A stretch of 64,000 nt of DNA from Labilibaculum sp. DW002 (GTDB lineage Bacteria > Bacteroidota > Bacteroidia > Bacteroidales > Marinifilaceae), in the NCBI RefSeq assembly GCF_029029525.1, contig NZ_JAKJSC010000001.1, forward strand, positions 2,876,402 through 2,940,401. The letters are read 5' to 3'. Positions 35,149 to 44,011 of the stretch are shown one piece after another. Position 1 is the first letter of the stretch; the number at the start of each line of letters is the position of its first letter. The translations under genes were made by a program, and so were the position numbers. The notes beneath the pieces are model-generated. The model saw only the letters and a program-made list of their open reading frames with translations, was not told the DNA's origin and ran no database searches.

Positions 35149-36528
35149 ATGAGAAATATTGGTGTAATTTTAGCCGGAGGGAATGGTTCCCGATTTGGAG
35201 GCAATCTCCCAAAACAGTTTATAAAGGTAGCTGGCAAAACGATTATTGAACACACGTTGGATGTTTTTCAAAAATGTGAGAGTATAGATGAGGTAGCCAT
35301 TGTAATAAACCCAAGCTTTACCAACGAAATAGAAACCATTGTAAACAACAATCAATACAATAAGGTTAAGAAAATATTATTGGGTGGCAAAGAGAGAAGC
35401 GATTCCAGTCTGGCAGCTATTAATGCATACCAGGATGAGGAGAATGCCGACGAAATAAAACTCATTTTTCACGATGCTGTACGTCCTTTTATCAATCGAA
35501 CTATTATTAATGAAGTTATTGATAGCTTAAGCACTTGTAATGCGGTTGACGTAGCCATAAAAGCTACTGACACAATTATTGAGGTTTGTGATAAAGATAA
35601 GATTGTAAATGTCCCTAATCGAGATCAGCTTCGACAAGGACAAACACCACAAGCATTTCGTTTAAAAACTATTAAAAAAGCCTACAAAAAAGCTCTTACT
35701 GATCCGTTTTTTAAAGCAACCGACGATTGCGGTATTGTGTTAAAATACCTACCAGAAGAATCCATTACTGTGGTAGAAGGTTCGGCCGAAAACATAAAAA
35801 TCACCTACGATTTAGATATGTTTATCGCCGATAAATTATTCCAGCTAAAGAATCAGGAATTTAAAACATCAGATTTTAAACCTAAGAATTTCGATCAGAT
35901 TAAAAACAAATGCATTGTTATTTTTGGTGGAAGCTACGGAATAGGAAAAGACATTTATAATATTTGTAAAGAAGCAGGCGCTCAAGTTTTCTCCTTTAGC
36001 AGATCGGAAAATAAAGTAAATGTTAAAATAGTTGAGGATGTTAAAAAAAGCCTAGATGAAGTTTACCAAACAACAGGAAAAATTAATTACATCATTAACA
36101 CTGCTGCTATATTGAACAAAGAAGCACTGGTAAACGTTGATCAGGAAACTGCCGAAGAAATAATTGCAGTGAACTTTCTAGGCATGGTAAATGTTGCAAA
36201 AGAAAGTTTTAAATATCTTAAAGACACTCAAGGTCATTTACTTTTATTTACTTCTAGTTCTTATACCAGAGGAAGAGCATCCTACAGTTTATACTCTTCG
36301 ACAAAGGCTGCAGCTGTAAATTTCACACAAGCAATATCCGAAGAATGGAAAAATTTTGGTATTCGCGTAAATTGCATTAATCCAGAAAGAACAAGAACAC
36401 CTATGCGGGTTAAAAACTTTGGCAACGAACCTGTGAATAGTCTACTTAAATCAGAAGATGTAGCAAAAATATCAATACAAACACTTTTATCTGACTTGAC
36501 AGGCCAAGTAGTTTATATTAAGAAATAA
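35149..36528 (+). CDS. Bifunctional cytidylyltransferase / SDR reductase, Acs1/Bcs1-like (CDP-ribitol synthesis)
   Basis: A 459-residue fusion. The N-terminal half (about 1-235) is an IspD-like nucleotidyltransferase with V-I-L-A-G-G-N-G-S-R-F-G, the Lys in L-P-K-Q-F, H-D-A-V-R-P-F and T-D-D-C-G. The C-terminal half (about 255-459) is a short-chain dehydrogenase with the cofactor loop G-G-S-Y-G-I-G-K, N-T-A-A near 322, and the Ser-Tyr-Lys triad in S-S-S-Y-T... Y-S-S-T-K. This arrangement matches H. influenzae Acs1/Bcs1, which reduces ribulose 5-phosphate and makes CDP-ribitol. A plain IspD of the isoprenoid pathway lacks the SDR half. It follows two TagF-like polymerases, so it likely supplies their CDP-alditol donor. 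The substrate is inferred, not proven. Confidence 0.85.
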   Translation: MRNIGVILAGGNGSRFGGNLPKQFIKVAGKTIIEHTLDVFQKCESIDEVAIVINPSFTNEIETIVNNNQYNKVKKILLGGKERSDSSLAAINAYQDEENADEIKLIFHDAVRPFINRTIINEVIDSLSTCNAVDVAIKATDTIIEVCDKDKIVNVPNRDQLRQGQTPQAFRLKTIKKAYKKALTDPFFKATDDCGIVLKYLPEESITVVEGSAENIKITYDLDMFIADKLFQLKNQEFKTSDFKPKNFDQIKNKCIVIFGGSYGIGKDIYNICKEAGAQVFSFSRSENKVNVKIVEDVKKSLDEVYQTTGKINYIINTAAILNKEALVNVDQETAEEIIAVNFLGMVNVAKESFKYLKDTQGHLLLFTSSSYTRGRASYSLYSSTKAAAVNFTQAISEEWKNFGIRVNCINPERTRTPMRVKNFGNEPVNSLLKSEDVAKISIQTLLSDLTGQVVYIKK

Positions 36529-36548
36529 CTCTAGAAAATCTGCTACAA

Positions 36549-37517
36549 ATGAAATTTGGACTATTAGTTTATTGGGATAAAGTTAGGAATATAGGGGAGT
36601 ACATTCAAAGTTTAGCACCTCTTCCTTTCTTGCCTCAAGTAGATCAATTTATAAACAAAGAAACACTCTCTGACTATTCAGGAGATAAGCATAAGCTTAT
36701 TTTAAATGGTTGGTTTATGCATTATCCTCAAAATTGGCCTCCGAGTAACAACATCAAACCTCTGATTATTTCATTTCATATTTCACCAAAAACCAAAGAT
36801 CTATTGCTTAATGATAAAGCCATTGAGTATTATAAATTACACGAACCAATTGGTTGCAGAGATCATGATACACTTGAATTATTAAAAAACAAGGGCGTAA
36901 ATGCCTATTTTTCTGGCTGCTTAACACTTGCATTAGATAGAAATCTCTACAAAGATGAGAACTATCAAGACAAGATCATTTTTAGCGATGTATTGTACAA
37001 TATGGCAAGATACAACCCTAATTTAACGCTAAAGACTCTTTTCCGTAGTTTTTTACGAACACCAAAGGTGATTTATCAGGCTTGGAAAAAAAAGCAACTG
37101 ATTAATAAATTGTTCCCAAAAGATATCCGAAAAAAGGCAAAGTATATTATTCAGGAACGTAGCTTAAAAAAATTCACTCATGATGAACGATTTGATGTCG
37201 CTACTGATTTCTTAAAACAGTTAGCCAATGCGAAACTTGTTGTTACTTCTCGTTTGCATACTGCTCTACCCTGTCTTGCTTTTGGAACTCCAGTTATTTT
37301 TATTGATGGAAAACTAAGCCGAAAATTTGATTCTAGTAGATTGAGTAGCTATACCGACTCGATGTTGAACACAATTAATATGAATGAAATTCAACAAAAA
37401 TCTTCTGAAGAACTTCATGAAATGATAAACAAATATTCCCAAGGAAATCCTAATACTTATTTAAGATACAGAAATGAATTAATCGAACGAGTTCAGAAAT
37501 TCATCAATAAAAATTAA
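36549..37517 (+). CDS. Polysaccharide pyruvyl transferase family protein
   Basis: A cytoplasmic protein of 322 residues belonging to the polysaccharide pyruvyl transferase (GT-B-like) family. The opening D-K-V-R-N-I-G-E-Y-I-Q-S-L-A and the central C-R-D-H-D-T-L-E-L-L near 105-114 (the family signature R-D-x-x-[S/T]) are conserved. So is the C-terminal V-V-T-S-R-L-H-T-A-L-P-C-L-A-F-G-T-P-V near 232-250, with the S-R-L-H motif. Members add ketal pyruvate from PEP to sugars, but some are glycosyltransferases. The gene lies 20 bp after the Acs1-like gene and ends in a terminator, so it is the last gene of the surface-polymer operon on this strand. Confidence 0.82.
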   Translation: MKFGLLVYWDKVRNIGEYIQSLAPLPFLPQVDQFINKETLSDYSGDKHKLILNGWFMHYPQNWPPSNNIKPLIISFHISPKTKDLLLNDKAIEYYKLHEPIGCRDHDTLELLKNKGVNAYFSGCLTLALDRNLYKDENYQDKIIFSDVLYNMARYNPNLTLKTLFRSFLRTPKVIYQAWKKKQLINKLFPKDIRKKAKYIIQERSLKKFTHDERFDVATDFLKQLANAKLVVTSRLHTALPCLAFGTPVIFIDGKLSRKFDSSRLSSYTDSMLNTINMNEIQQKSSEELHEMINKYSQGNPNTYLRYRNELIERVQKFINKN

Positions 37518-37591
37518 CCATACAATATGAATTGATTTTTAAATCAACACTTTAGCTTTAATGCTATTGTAAGATGAGAATTAGTCAATAA

Positions 37592-37625
37592 AAAAGCTGT
37601 TTCAATATTTAATTGAAACAGCTTT
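37592..37625. terminator. Bidirectional terminator of the surface-polymer operon
   Basis: The 14-bp stem AAAGCTGTTTCAAT / ATTGAAACAGCTTT has a 6-nt loop and A/T runs on both sides. It separates the pyruvyl-transferase-like gene from the convergent SUMF1 lipoprotein gene. Confidence 0.9.
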
Positions 37626-37650
37626 TTTATTTTGATTATTAAAGTCTAAA

Positions 37651-39258
37651 TTAATTTACCGACTTAACAAGTCGTATACCATGAGCTCTATAGGTAACAA
37701 GATTATCTGGATTATTGTCATGACGATTTGCAACGCGGCAAGAATTATCATTACTTAAATAGCCAGCACCACGTCCAACACGATTTGAACCCGTTTCTGC
37801 TCCAGTAGGATTCGTCTGACTATCACTACCATAAGCTTCATACCAATCGGCACACCATTCCCACACATTGCCACTCATATCATAAATACCAAGTTCATTA
37901 GCTTGTTTTTCTCCTACAGGATGAGCAAATTCTTCTGTAGTATACTCATTCCATGCTACATCTGCATAATCATTACTACCACTATATTTATAACCTTCAC
38001 TTAAATTACCACCTCTGGCGGCAAATTCCCATTCTGCTTCATAAGGTAGACGTCCTCCTGCCCATTTACAATAAGCATTGGCTCCATACCATGTTATTCC
38101 AATAGCTGGACATTCTATTGTAGGCGCATTAATAGAACTCTTAAAATCGAACTTTCCATCAACAATTGAAAGAGGACAAAAGCTTTCGTCCATATTTATG
38201 TAAGTTACATTTCCATACTCGCTGTCATTAAAAGTTCCATCACTATTACATTCTATTGCATTTAAAAATTTAATAAACTGGCCTTGCGTAACTTCATATT
38301 TACTCATTTGAAAGCTACTTACTGTAACTGTATGTACAGGATATTCATCTTCTTGAGAGAAACCACCTTCAAAAGTATTTCCCATTTGAAAAGTACCGCC
38401 TTCAACAGTAACAAACTCGATAGGCTTAATTTCAATATCTTCAGCCAATATAATTTTTAATGGTTCATTGTTATTATCAACATTATAATATTGCAAAGAG
38501 TCGGACGAAAATGAATAAACATAGCTTTTATAACCTGATTTAGAAATAGTCATATCATATGTAGAAACATTAGCTCTTAGGCTAAGAGTATTCGTAATTG
38601 CAGCAAGATCTCCTTCATACAATACAGTATCTTCATTTTTTACAACAATCGATGCTGTAGTCAAATCCCAATTTAGGATACTAGAATTATAAACAAACGT
38701 GCTAATAGAAAAGTCAAAGAATGGGACCACATCAAAACTTATGGTAGAATATCCAAAATCACTAGGAGAACTATCTCCAATAGCTAAAACTTCAGGTACC
38801 AATTTTAATACTTCATCTTTTGTCACTTCAAAATCAATAGAAAGAGGATTCTCAACTAAATAAGCTTTTTCAGAATCAACTAGAGGCGCAGCATAAATAA
38901 CATTGTTAGTATCATCCATAACAAGAAACTCGGTAAGAGAATACTCTCCAACGGTTAAGCTTATTGGGCTTGCAATATAATACCCATTCATATTTAACAA
39001 ATGAATATTTTCTTTGTCATAAACAACAGAACCATCTTTCCTTGTCATACTAATCACAACAGACTTTATTATCGTTTCAGATGTTTTTAAACTAGATAAT
39101 CCTAAAGCTTTAACATTACTTTCAGATAAATTTATAGAAATTTCTACCTTCCCAGTAGCTTTAGCATTATCATCCTCATTATCTGAGGTTGAACATGAAA
39201 TTACTGATGAGGTAATTATTAAAATAAAAACCAATCTTAATAGTTTAAATGTTTTCAT
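37651..39258 (-). CDS. Lipoprotein with C-terminal SUMF1 (formylglycine-generating-enzyme-like) domain
   Basis: The 535-residue precursor has a lipobox, V-I-S-C with Cys22, and a short acidic N-terminus. The middle (about 35-280) is beta-rich with no clear family. The SUMF1 domain (about 285-535) shows E-G-G-T-F-Q-M-G, K-Y-E-V-T-Q-G-Q-F, W-Y-G-A-N-A-Y-C-K-W, R-L-P-Y-E-A-E-W-E-F-A-A-R-G and the closing D-M-S-G-N-V-W-E-W-C, which are typical. True formylglycine-generating enzymes are not lipoproteins. In Bacteroidota such proteins are often surface or gliding-related (GldJ/GldK-like) scaffolds, so enzymatic function is unlikely. The gene is monocistronic on the minus strand, next to the polymer locus. 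Confidence 0.8.
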   Translation of the reverse strand: MKTFKLLRLVFILIITSSVISCSTSDNEDDNAKATGKVEISINLSESNVKALGLSSLKTSETIIKSVVISMTRKDGSVVYDKENIHLLNMNGYYIASPISLTVGEYSLTEFLVMDDTNNVIYAAPLVDSEKAYLVENPLSIDFEVTKDEVLKLVPEVLAIGDSSPSDFGYSTISFDVVPFFDFSISTFVYNSSILNWDLTTASIVVKNEDTVLYEGDLAAITNTLSLRANVSTYDMTISKSGYKSYVYSFSSDSLQYYNVDNNNEPLKIILAEDIEIKPIEFVTVEGGTFQMGNTFEGGFSQEDEYPVHTVTVSSFQMSKYEVTQGQFIKFLNAIECNSDGTFNDSEYGNVTYINMDESFCPLSIVDGKFDFKSSINAPTIECPAIGITWYGANAYCKWAGGRLPYEAEWEFAARGGNLSEGYKYSGSNDYADVAWNEYTTEEFAHPVGEKQANELGIYDMSGNVWEWCADWYEAYGSDSQTNPTGAETGSNRVGRGAGYLSNDNSCRVANRHDNNPDNLVTYRAHGIRLVKSVN

Positions 39259-39380
39259 ATTATTTATTTAGTGTATATTTTCATTGTGAAATTAAAAAAT
39301 ATATCTCAAGATCCTAGTTAACATTAATAAAATAGAATGCATATACATAATAATAACATGTCCTTTTTTCAACTAAGCAA

Positions 39381-39491
39381 AACGACTGGGAAGGCCGTTT
39401 CGACGAATTTAAATCACTTTGTGAGGTTGTTTATCTTGAACGCACTCCATCTATTTCTACTACCGAAATAATCGAAATCATTAAAGAATAA
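39381..39491 (+). pseudogene. Remnant of a glycerol-3-phosphate cytidylyltransferase (TagD-like) C-terminus
   Basis: A short plus-strand reading frame ends at TAA 39489-39491. From 39384 it reads D-W-E-G-R-F-D-E-F-K, then C-E-V-V-Y-L-E-R-T and S-I-S-T-T-E-I-I-E. This matches the C-terminal signature of TagD/TarD, whose members read D-W-E-G-K-F-D and C-E-V-V-Y-L-P-R-T, with I-S-T-T. The N-terminal three-quarters, including the HxGH nucleotidyltransferase motif, are absent, and the frame is closed upstream by a stop at 39354-39356. No start codon for a full gene exists nearby. It is a decayed fragment lying between two minus-strand genes of the surface-polymer locus, in the orientation of the upstream operon. 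Confidence 0.75.
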
Positions 39492-39502
39492 ATCTTTAGC
39501 AT

Positions 39503-40972
39503 TTAAAATTTCAATTGCTTTTTCACAAACTTATTAAAGTCTGTGGAGATGTGTAATGCGTAAGAAATTGATACATACAATCCTCCAACTAGGCTTGAGC
39601 GGAGCACAATATCAACAAGATAGGAATCCATTCTTGGTAAGAAATAGCCGGAAAAATAGGCGATTAAAGAAATTAATATCACCAAAAGGTACTTTTTATT
39701 AAGTGGTTGAAGTTGATATTTACGATAGAGGAATAAATACTTCGCCAAATTAAAGATTAGCGTTGATAACAGAGAGGCAAAGGCAGCTCCATTTATTCCC
39801 CAAATCGGTATCATGATTGCATTTGAAACAATCACCAAAAGGCTATAAGATCCCATAAAAACTGTCTGCATTTTGTAGTAGGGAGAAGATTGAATGATCA
39901 CTCCACTCACGCCAGAAAGCATTTGAATTACATGAGCAAGGCCAATAAGAAATACGACATACCTACCCTCTACAAATTTATCGCTTACAATTTCAAATAC
40001 ATTATCGATATTTACCCAAATACCAATGAACAAAAGACATCCAAGCATAAACTGATGCAAGCCACTTTGGGAATAAATCTGCGAGATAGTACTCAAATCA
40101 TTCCTTTTCCATGCTTCAGCAATAACCGTGCTTGATATCTTTCGTAAGCTTCTCGCTGGCATAGAAACCAACACTCCAAAATAGGCCATGATACCAAAAA
40201 TACCATTTGCTCCCAAGCCAATGTAACTTACAATCATGATTCGATCGATCTGATTTGCCAATTTATCGCTCAAACCATTCATAATTCCAAACAAGGACAC
40301 ACTGGTTATCGATTTTCGAAGTTCGGGAGTTATAAATTTTAAATTGGATGCAAAAGATATTTGACCTCTCCACCACAAAAGCATAAACAAAAATACCGTA
40401 GGAGAGCAGTAAGCCAAAACGTAATAGAACACAAACTGAGAGAAGTCAATCGCCTCAAAAACAAACAATAGAATAAAACTGAGATTGAGTAATTTAAATA
40501 CAATATCTCTAAAAATAGTTCCAGATACAGCATCGTACATTACCCGGTTGTAGCCTTCGAAAAGATTATAAAATAAAGTGAAAAACACCAAGGGAATCAA
40601 GTAAATAAGGTAATCTAAATACAATGGCGATTCTTCACTATACATATTTACCGCAACAGGTTGCAAGATAAAATAGCTAATTAATGAAAGCATAAAACCA
40701 GCCATCCCAACCCAAAACAAAATAAAAAGATAGCCGTTATGATTTACATTTTCGTTTCGGAAATAAGGAAACAAACGAGCGGTAACATTGTTAAAACCAA
40801 GCGATGAAAACTGGGCTGCAACTGTAGTTATTGCACCTAGCCATAATATCAATCCAATTTGATCTGTTGCAAAAAATTTAGGAAAAAGAATGCCTGTATT
40901 TACAAGCCCCAAAATGGCACCAATATAGGAAACCACAGTTCCTTTTATAGTTTGTTGACGAATGATTCCCAA
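39503..40972 (-). CDS. Wzx-like polysaccharide flippase (MATE/MOP superfamily)
   Basis: A 489-residue inner-membrane protein with about 12-14 transmembrane helices from the first residues (V-V-S-Y-I-G-A-I-L-G-L-V-N-T-G-I). The R-Q-Q-T-I-K-G-T start and the pattern of paired helices with F-P-K-F-F near 30 are typical of O-antigen/teichoic-type lipid-linked polysaccharide flippases. It would turn an undecaprenyl-linked product to the periplasmic side. It is transcribed away from the other polymer genes and lies 11 bp from the TagD remnant. The substrate is inferred from the neighbourhood. Confidence 0.82.
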   Translation of the reverse strand: MGIIRQQTIKGTVVSYIGAILGLVNTGILFPKFFATDQIGLILWLGAITTVAAQFSSLGFNNVTARLFPYFRNENVNHNGYLFILFWVGMAGFMLSLISYFILQPVAVNMYSEESPLYLDYLIYLIPLVFFTLFYNLFEGYNRVMYDAVSGTIFRDIVFKLLNLSFILLFVFEAIDFSQFVFYYVLAYCSPTVFLFMLLWWRGQISFASNLKFITPELRKSITSVSLFGIMNGLSDKLANQIDRIMIVSYIGLGANGIFGIMAYFGVLVSMPARSLRKISSTVIAEAWKRNDLSTISQIYSQSGLHQFMLGCLLFIGIWVNIDNVFEIVSDKFVEGRYVVFLIGLAHVIQMLSGVSGVIIQSSPYYKMQTVFMGSYSLLVIVSNAIMIPIWGINGAAFASLLSTLIFNLAKYLFLYRKYQLQPLNKKYLLVILISLIAYFSGYFLPRMDSYLVDIVLRSSLVGGLYVSISYALHISTDFNKFVKKQLKF

Positions 40973-41100
40973 GCTGTAGAATTGAATTAAAAATGGATTT
41001 AATTACAAATTTAACAAAATAGATTTCTTGTGAAAGGGTTTCAAAATGAGAGTCTCATTCAAATTCAAGCTAGTAATGATATATTTTGAATGAAAAATTG

Positions 41101-41108
41101 TATTTTCG
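41101..41108 (+). promoter_or_regulatory. Possible -7 box upstream of ftsX
   Basis: TATTTTCG is one mismatch from TAnnTTTG, 71 bp before the ftsX start. A second 7-of-8 box, TAATTTCG, lies about 10 bp before the start and seems too close. Confidence 0.3.
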
Positions 41109-41179
41109 CATGACATCCAGTCAAATTTTGCTTAACATTTGATCTAACAATCAAATACAATTCTTTAATTTCGTTTAGA

Positions 41180-42052
41180 ATGACATACAAAGAAAAAGGT
41201 ACAAAACGTAGACTTCGTTCCTCATATATTACTTCGGTTATTAGTATTTCATTGGTTCTTTTCATGCTAGGATTAATGGGTTTACTGATCCTAAACGCCA
41301 ATCAGCTATCCAATTATGTGAAAGAAAATATTGGTGTTTCTATAATCCTAAAAGATAAAGTTAAAGAAGTAGAAACGCGTCGTTTGCAAAAAACACTAGA
41401 TGCAACAAGCTATGTAAAGTCAACTGAATTTGTCGATAAGGAAACAGCTGCCAAAGAGCTTCAAGCGGAATTGGGCGAAGATTTTATCTCCTTTTTAGGT
41501 TACAATCCCCTACTCGCTTCAATTGATGTAAAACTTTACGCTGAATATGCCAATCCTGATAGTATTGCAGTAATCGAAAAAGATTTTAAAAAATTCAGTC
41601 AGGTACAGGAGATTTCTTACCAAAAATCATTGGTTCATCTTGTTAATGAGAATGTAAAACGCATCAGTTTAATTATTTTAGGCTTTAGCGCATTGCTATT
41701 CATTATCTCTTTTACACTGATTAACAACACCATTCGCCTTTCCATTTATGCACAGCGATTCATTATCAACACCATGCAATTGGTAGGTGCCACTCGTGGA
41801 TTTATTCGCAAACCCTTTATGGCTAAAACCCTAATGCAAGGAATATTGGGTGCATTAATTGCCAATGCAATGCTCTTAGGTGTAATCTATTTTTCACAAA
41901 AAGAATTAAGACAGGTTATTAATTTTACCAATGTTGAAATGATTGGAGCCTTGTTTCTAATCATTTTATTGATGGGGCTTTTTATCACCTGGATATCGAC
42001 CTTATTTGCTGTAAATAAATACTTAAGACTAGAATCAAGATCTCTGTATTAG
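41180..42052 (+). CDS. ftsX: Cell division protein FtsX (permease-like)
   Basis: An inner-membrane protein of 290 residues with four helices: about 20-42, then 165-190, 215-240 and 258-285. Between helix 1 and 2 lies the periplasmic domain (about 43-160) with I-G-V-S-I-I-L-K-D-K and the conserved D-K-E-T-A-A-K-E-L-Q-A-E-L-G-E-D-F motif near 95-110. FtsX works with the FtsE ATPase to control cell-wall amidases at division. ftsE is not in this window, which is normal in Bacteroidota, where the two are apart. The chain DUF3098-uppP-truB-queA follows in the same direction. Confidence 0.92.
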   Translation: MTYKEKGTKRRLRSSYITSVISISLVLFMLGLMGLLILNANQLSNYVKENIGVSIILKDKVKEVETRRLQKTLDATSYVKSTEFVDKETAAKELQAELGEDFISFLGYNPLLASIDVKLYAEYANPDSIAVIEKDFKKFSQVQEISYQKSLVHLVNENVKRISLIILGFSALLFIISFTLINNTIRLSIYAQRFIINTMQLVGATRGFIRKPFMAKTLMQGILGALIANAMLLGVIYFSQKELRQVINFTNVEMIGALFLIILLMGLFITWISTLFAVNKYLRLESRSLY

Positions 42053-42127
42053 CAATCGCTTTGATTTGCAATACCGATCTTGTTGGTCGCATTTGCTATA
42101 ACATAAGGCACTTTAAATAGTTTATTG

Positions 42128-42135
42128 TATTTTTG
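42128..42135 (+). promoter_or_regulatory. Putative internal -7 box before DUF3098
   Basis: TATTTTTG is a perfect TAnnTTTG match 35 bp before the DUF3098 start at 42171. It suggests an internal promoter between ftsX and the rest of the cluster. Confidence 0.4.
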
Positions 42136-42170
42136 ATCTCTAATTGTCAAAACAGACAAAATTTTCACAC

Positions 42171-42413
42171 ATGAACAATCAAGATAAAAAACTCGATTTT
42201 GCCCTTTCAAAAGAAAACTACAAGCTAATTGTAATTGGTTTCGTAATTATTATTGTAGGATTTCTATTGATGATGGGAGGCGGATCGGATGATCCTAATG
42301 TCTTTGATGAAAGCATTTTTAGTTTTAGAAGAATTACTTTAGCGCCGATGGTGGTCTTGTTTGGTTTCGCTTTCGAAATCTACGCCATCATGAAAAAGCC
42401 TAAAAAACAATAA
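42171..42413 (+). CDS. DUF3098 domain-containing small membrane protein
   Basis: With the start at 42171 (M-N-N-Q) the protein has 80 residues. The ATG at 42144 would add nine and overlaps the end of the presumed untranslated leader after the -7 box. It carries the DUF3098 signature: a short charged N-terminus, a helix near 22-40 (L-I-V-I-G-F-V-I-I-I-V-G-F-L-L-M-M), the loop G-G-S-D-D-P-x-V-F and a second helix with R-R-I-T-L-A-P-M-V-V-L-F-G-F near 57-73. Function is unknown, but its place between ftsX and uppP is conserved in Bacteroidota, suggesting a role in envelope growth. Confidence 0.85.
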   Translation: MNNQDKKLDFALSKENYKLIVIGFVIIIVGFLLMMGGGSDDPNVFDESIFSFRRITLAPMVVLFGFAFEIYAIMKKPKKQ

Positions 42414-42478
42414 ATCTTTTTATTAACATCCTATTTGCTACCGATTGTTCAATTGGTTAGCACTCTATTTATTATTGT

Positions 42479-43267
42479 ATGAACTGGATAGAAGCCCTTA
42501 TTTTAGGATTAGTACAAGGATTAACAGAATTTTTACCTGTAAGTTCTAGCGGTCATCTGGAGATTGGGAAAGCCCTTTTAGGTGTAAATGCAGAAGATAA
42601 TTTGAGATTTACAGTTGTAGTGCATGGTGCTACTGTTTTGAGTACGTTGATTGTATTTCGAAAAGATATTTGGTCCTTAATACAAGGCTTATTTGAATTC
42701 AAATGGAATGATTCAACACAGTATGTAGCGAAGATTGCTTTTTCAATGCTACCAATTGCTATTGTTGGGCTTTTCTTTAAAGATCAGGTAGAAGAAATTT
42801 TTAATACAGATAAGATTTTATTTCTTGTAGGTTGTATGCTTTTGATTACAGCTGCACTTTTAGCCTTTACTTTCTACGCTAAGCAAAAAGAGAAAGAGAT
42901 AAGCTTTCGTGACGCTTTAATTATTGGCGTAGCACAAACTTTTGCTGTAATGCCAGGTATTTCACGTTCAGGTTCAACCATTGCAACAGGTTTGTTATTA
43001 GGAAATAAGAAATCGGAAGTGGCTAAGTTTTCTTTTTTAATGGTTCTTGTTCCAATTATCGGAGAAAACATACTAAGTATTTTTAAAACGGATGTTTCTA
43101 CTGCTGCTAGTATTGATACATCGATTTTGGTTGTTGGTTTTATTGCTGCCTTTGCCTCTGGCTTGTTGGCATGTAGCTGGATGATTAAATTAGTGAAGAA
43201 AGGCAAACTAATTTATTTTGCAATTTATTGCTTGATTATCGGACTTATTGCCATTTTTGCATCCTAA
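42479..43267 (+). CDS. uppP: Undecaprenyl-diphosphatase UppP (BacA family)
   Basis: This inner-membrane enzyme of 262 residues dephosphorylates undecaprenyl diphosphate to recycle the lipid carrier of peptidoglycan and surface polymers. The two hallmark segments are present: [12 protein letters not shown] with Glu17 and His26, and [10 protein letters not shown] near 158-167 with the catalytic Arg. The first Glu of the usual x-E-G-x-T-E motif is Gln13 here, which I believe is common in this phylum. Eight hydrophobic segments fit the family. It is the third gene of the ftsX cluster and its product would also serve the nearby teichoic-like locus. Confidence 0.95.
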   Translation: MNWIEALILGLVQGLTEFLPVSSSGHLEIGKALLGVNAEDNLRFTVVVHGATVLSTLIVFRKDIWSLIQGLFEFKWNDSTQYVAKIAFSMLPIAIVGLFFKDQVEEIFNTDKILFLVGCMLLITAALLAFTFYAKQKEKEISFRDALIIGVAQTFAVMPGISRSGSTIATGLLLGNKKSEVAKFSFLMVLVPIIGENILSIFKTDVSTAASIDTSILVVGFIAAFASGLLACSWMIKLVKKGKLIYFAIYCLIIGLIAIFAS

Positions 43268-43306
43268 TTCTTAAAAAATGGGTTCTCCCACTTAATCCGA
43301 TTATAG

Positions 43307-44011
43307 ATGATTCAATTTGAGACTGATAATGATTTTCAAGAAGGGGCATTACTTCTTTTCAATAAGCCTTATAAATGGACATCTTTCGATTTAGTGAACA
43401 AGGTTAAGTTTAAGATAAAGCATAAATACGACTTTAAAAAGATTAAGGTTGGTCATGCAGGAACACTTGATCCATTGGCAACAGGGCTAATGATTGTTTG
43501 TACGGGGAAATACACAAAACGTATTGATACGTATCAGGCTCAAGTAAAAGAGTATATTGCGACATTGAAATTGGGATCAACCACACCATCATTCGACTTG
43601 GAAACAGAGATTGATGAAACTTACCCAACAGAACATATTGATAATGCTTTAATAGATGAAACGCTAAAAGGTTTCTTAGGTGAAATTCGTCAGAGACCAC
43701 CCGCTTATTCTGCCATTAAAATTGATGGGAAAAGAGCCTATGAATATGCTCGAAAAGGACAAGAAGTTGAAATCAAAGAAAAGATTTTGGTTATCGACGA
43801 AATCGAAGTTTTAAGTTGGAAAGAAGATGTTCTTAAAATAAGAGTGGTTTGTAGTAAGGGAACATATATACGAGCATTGGCTCGCGACATAGGACAAAAA
43901 TTGAATAGTGGAGCACATTTGATTGGTTTGGAACGAACTCGCATAGGCGAATTTAAAACAGATCAGGCACTTGAAATAGAAGATTTTATAAGCTATTTAG
44001 AGAATTTATAA
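43307..44011 (+). CDS. truB: tRNA pseudouridine-55 synthase TruB
   Basis: A cytoplasmic enzyme of 234 residues that makes pseudouridine 55 in the T-loop of tRNAs. Motif I is D-K-P-like (L-L-L-F-N-K-P-Y-K-W-T-S) near 15-26. The catalytic Asp55 sits in G-H-A-G-T-L-D-P-L-A-T-G. The later motifs Q-R-P-P-A-Y-S-A-I-K-I-D-G-K-R-A-Y near 127-144 and C-S-K-G-T-Y-I-R-A-L-A-R-D near 184-196 are conserved. It lacks the C-terminal PUA domain, as is usual for Bacteroidota. The gene follows uppP after 39 bp in the conserved cluster. Confidence 0.96.
   Translation: MIQFETDNDFQEGALLLFNKPYKWTSFDLVNKVKFKIKHKYDFKKIKVGHAGTLDPLATGLMIVCTGKYTKRIDTYQAQVKEYIATLKLGSTTPSFDLETEIDETYPTEHIDNALIDETLKGFLGEIRQRPPAYSAIKIDGKRAYEYARKGQEVEIKEKILVIDEIEVLSWKEDVLKIRVVCSKGTYIRALARDIGQKLNSGAHLIGLERTRIGEFKTDQALEIEDFISYLENL

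Noticed and set aside
42874..43206. Minus-strand 110-codon frame inside uppP
   Set aside because: Antisense shadow of a clearly conserved membrane protein gene.
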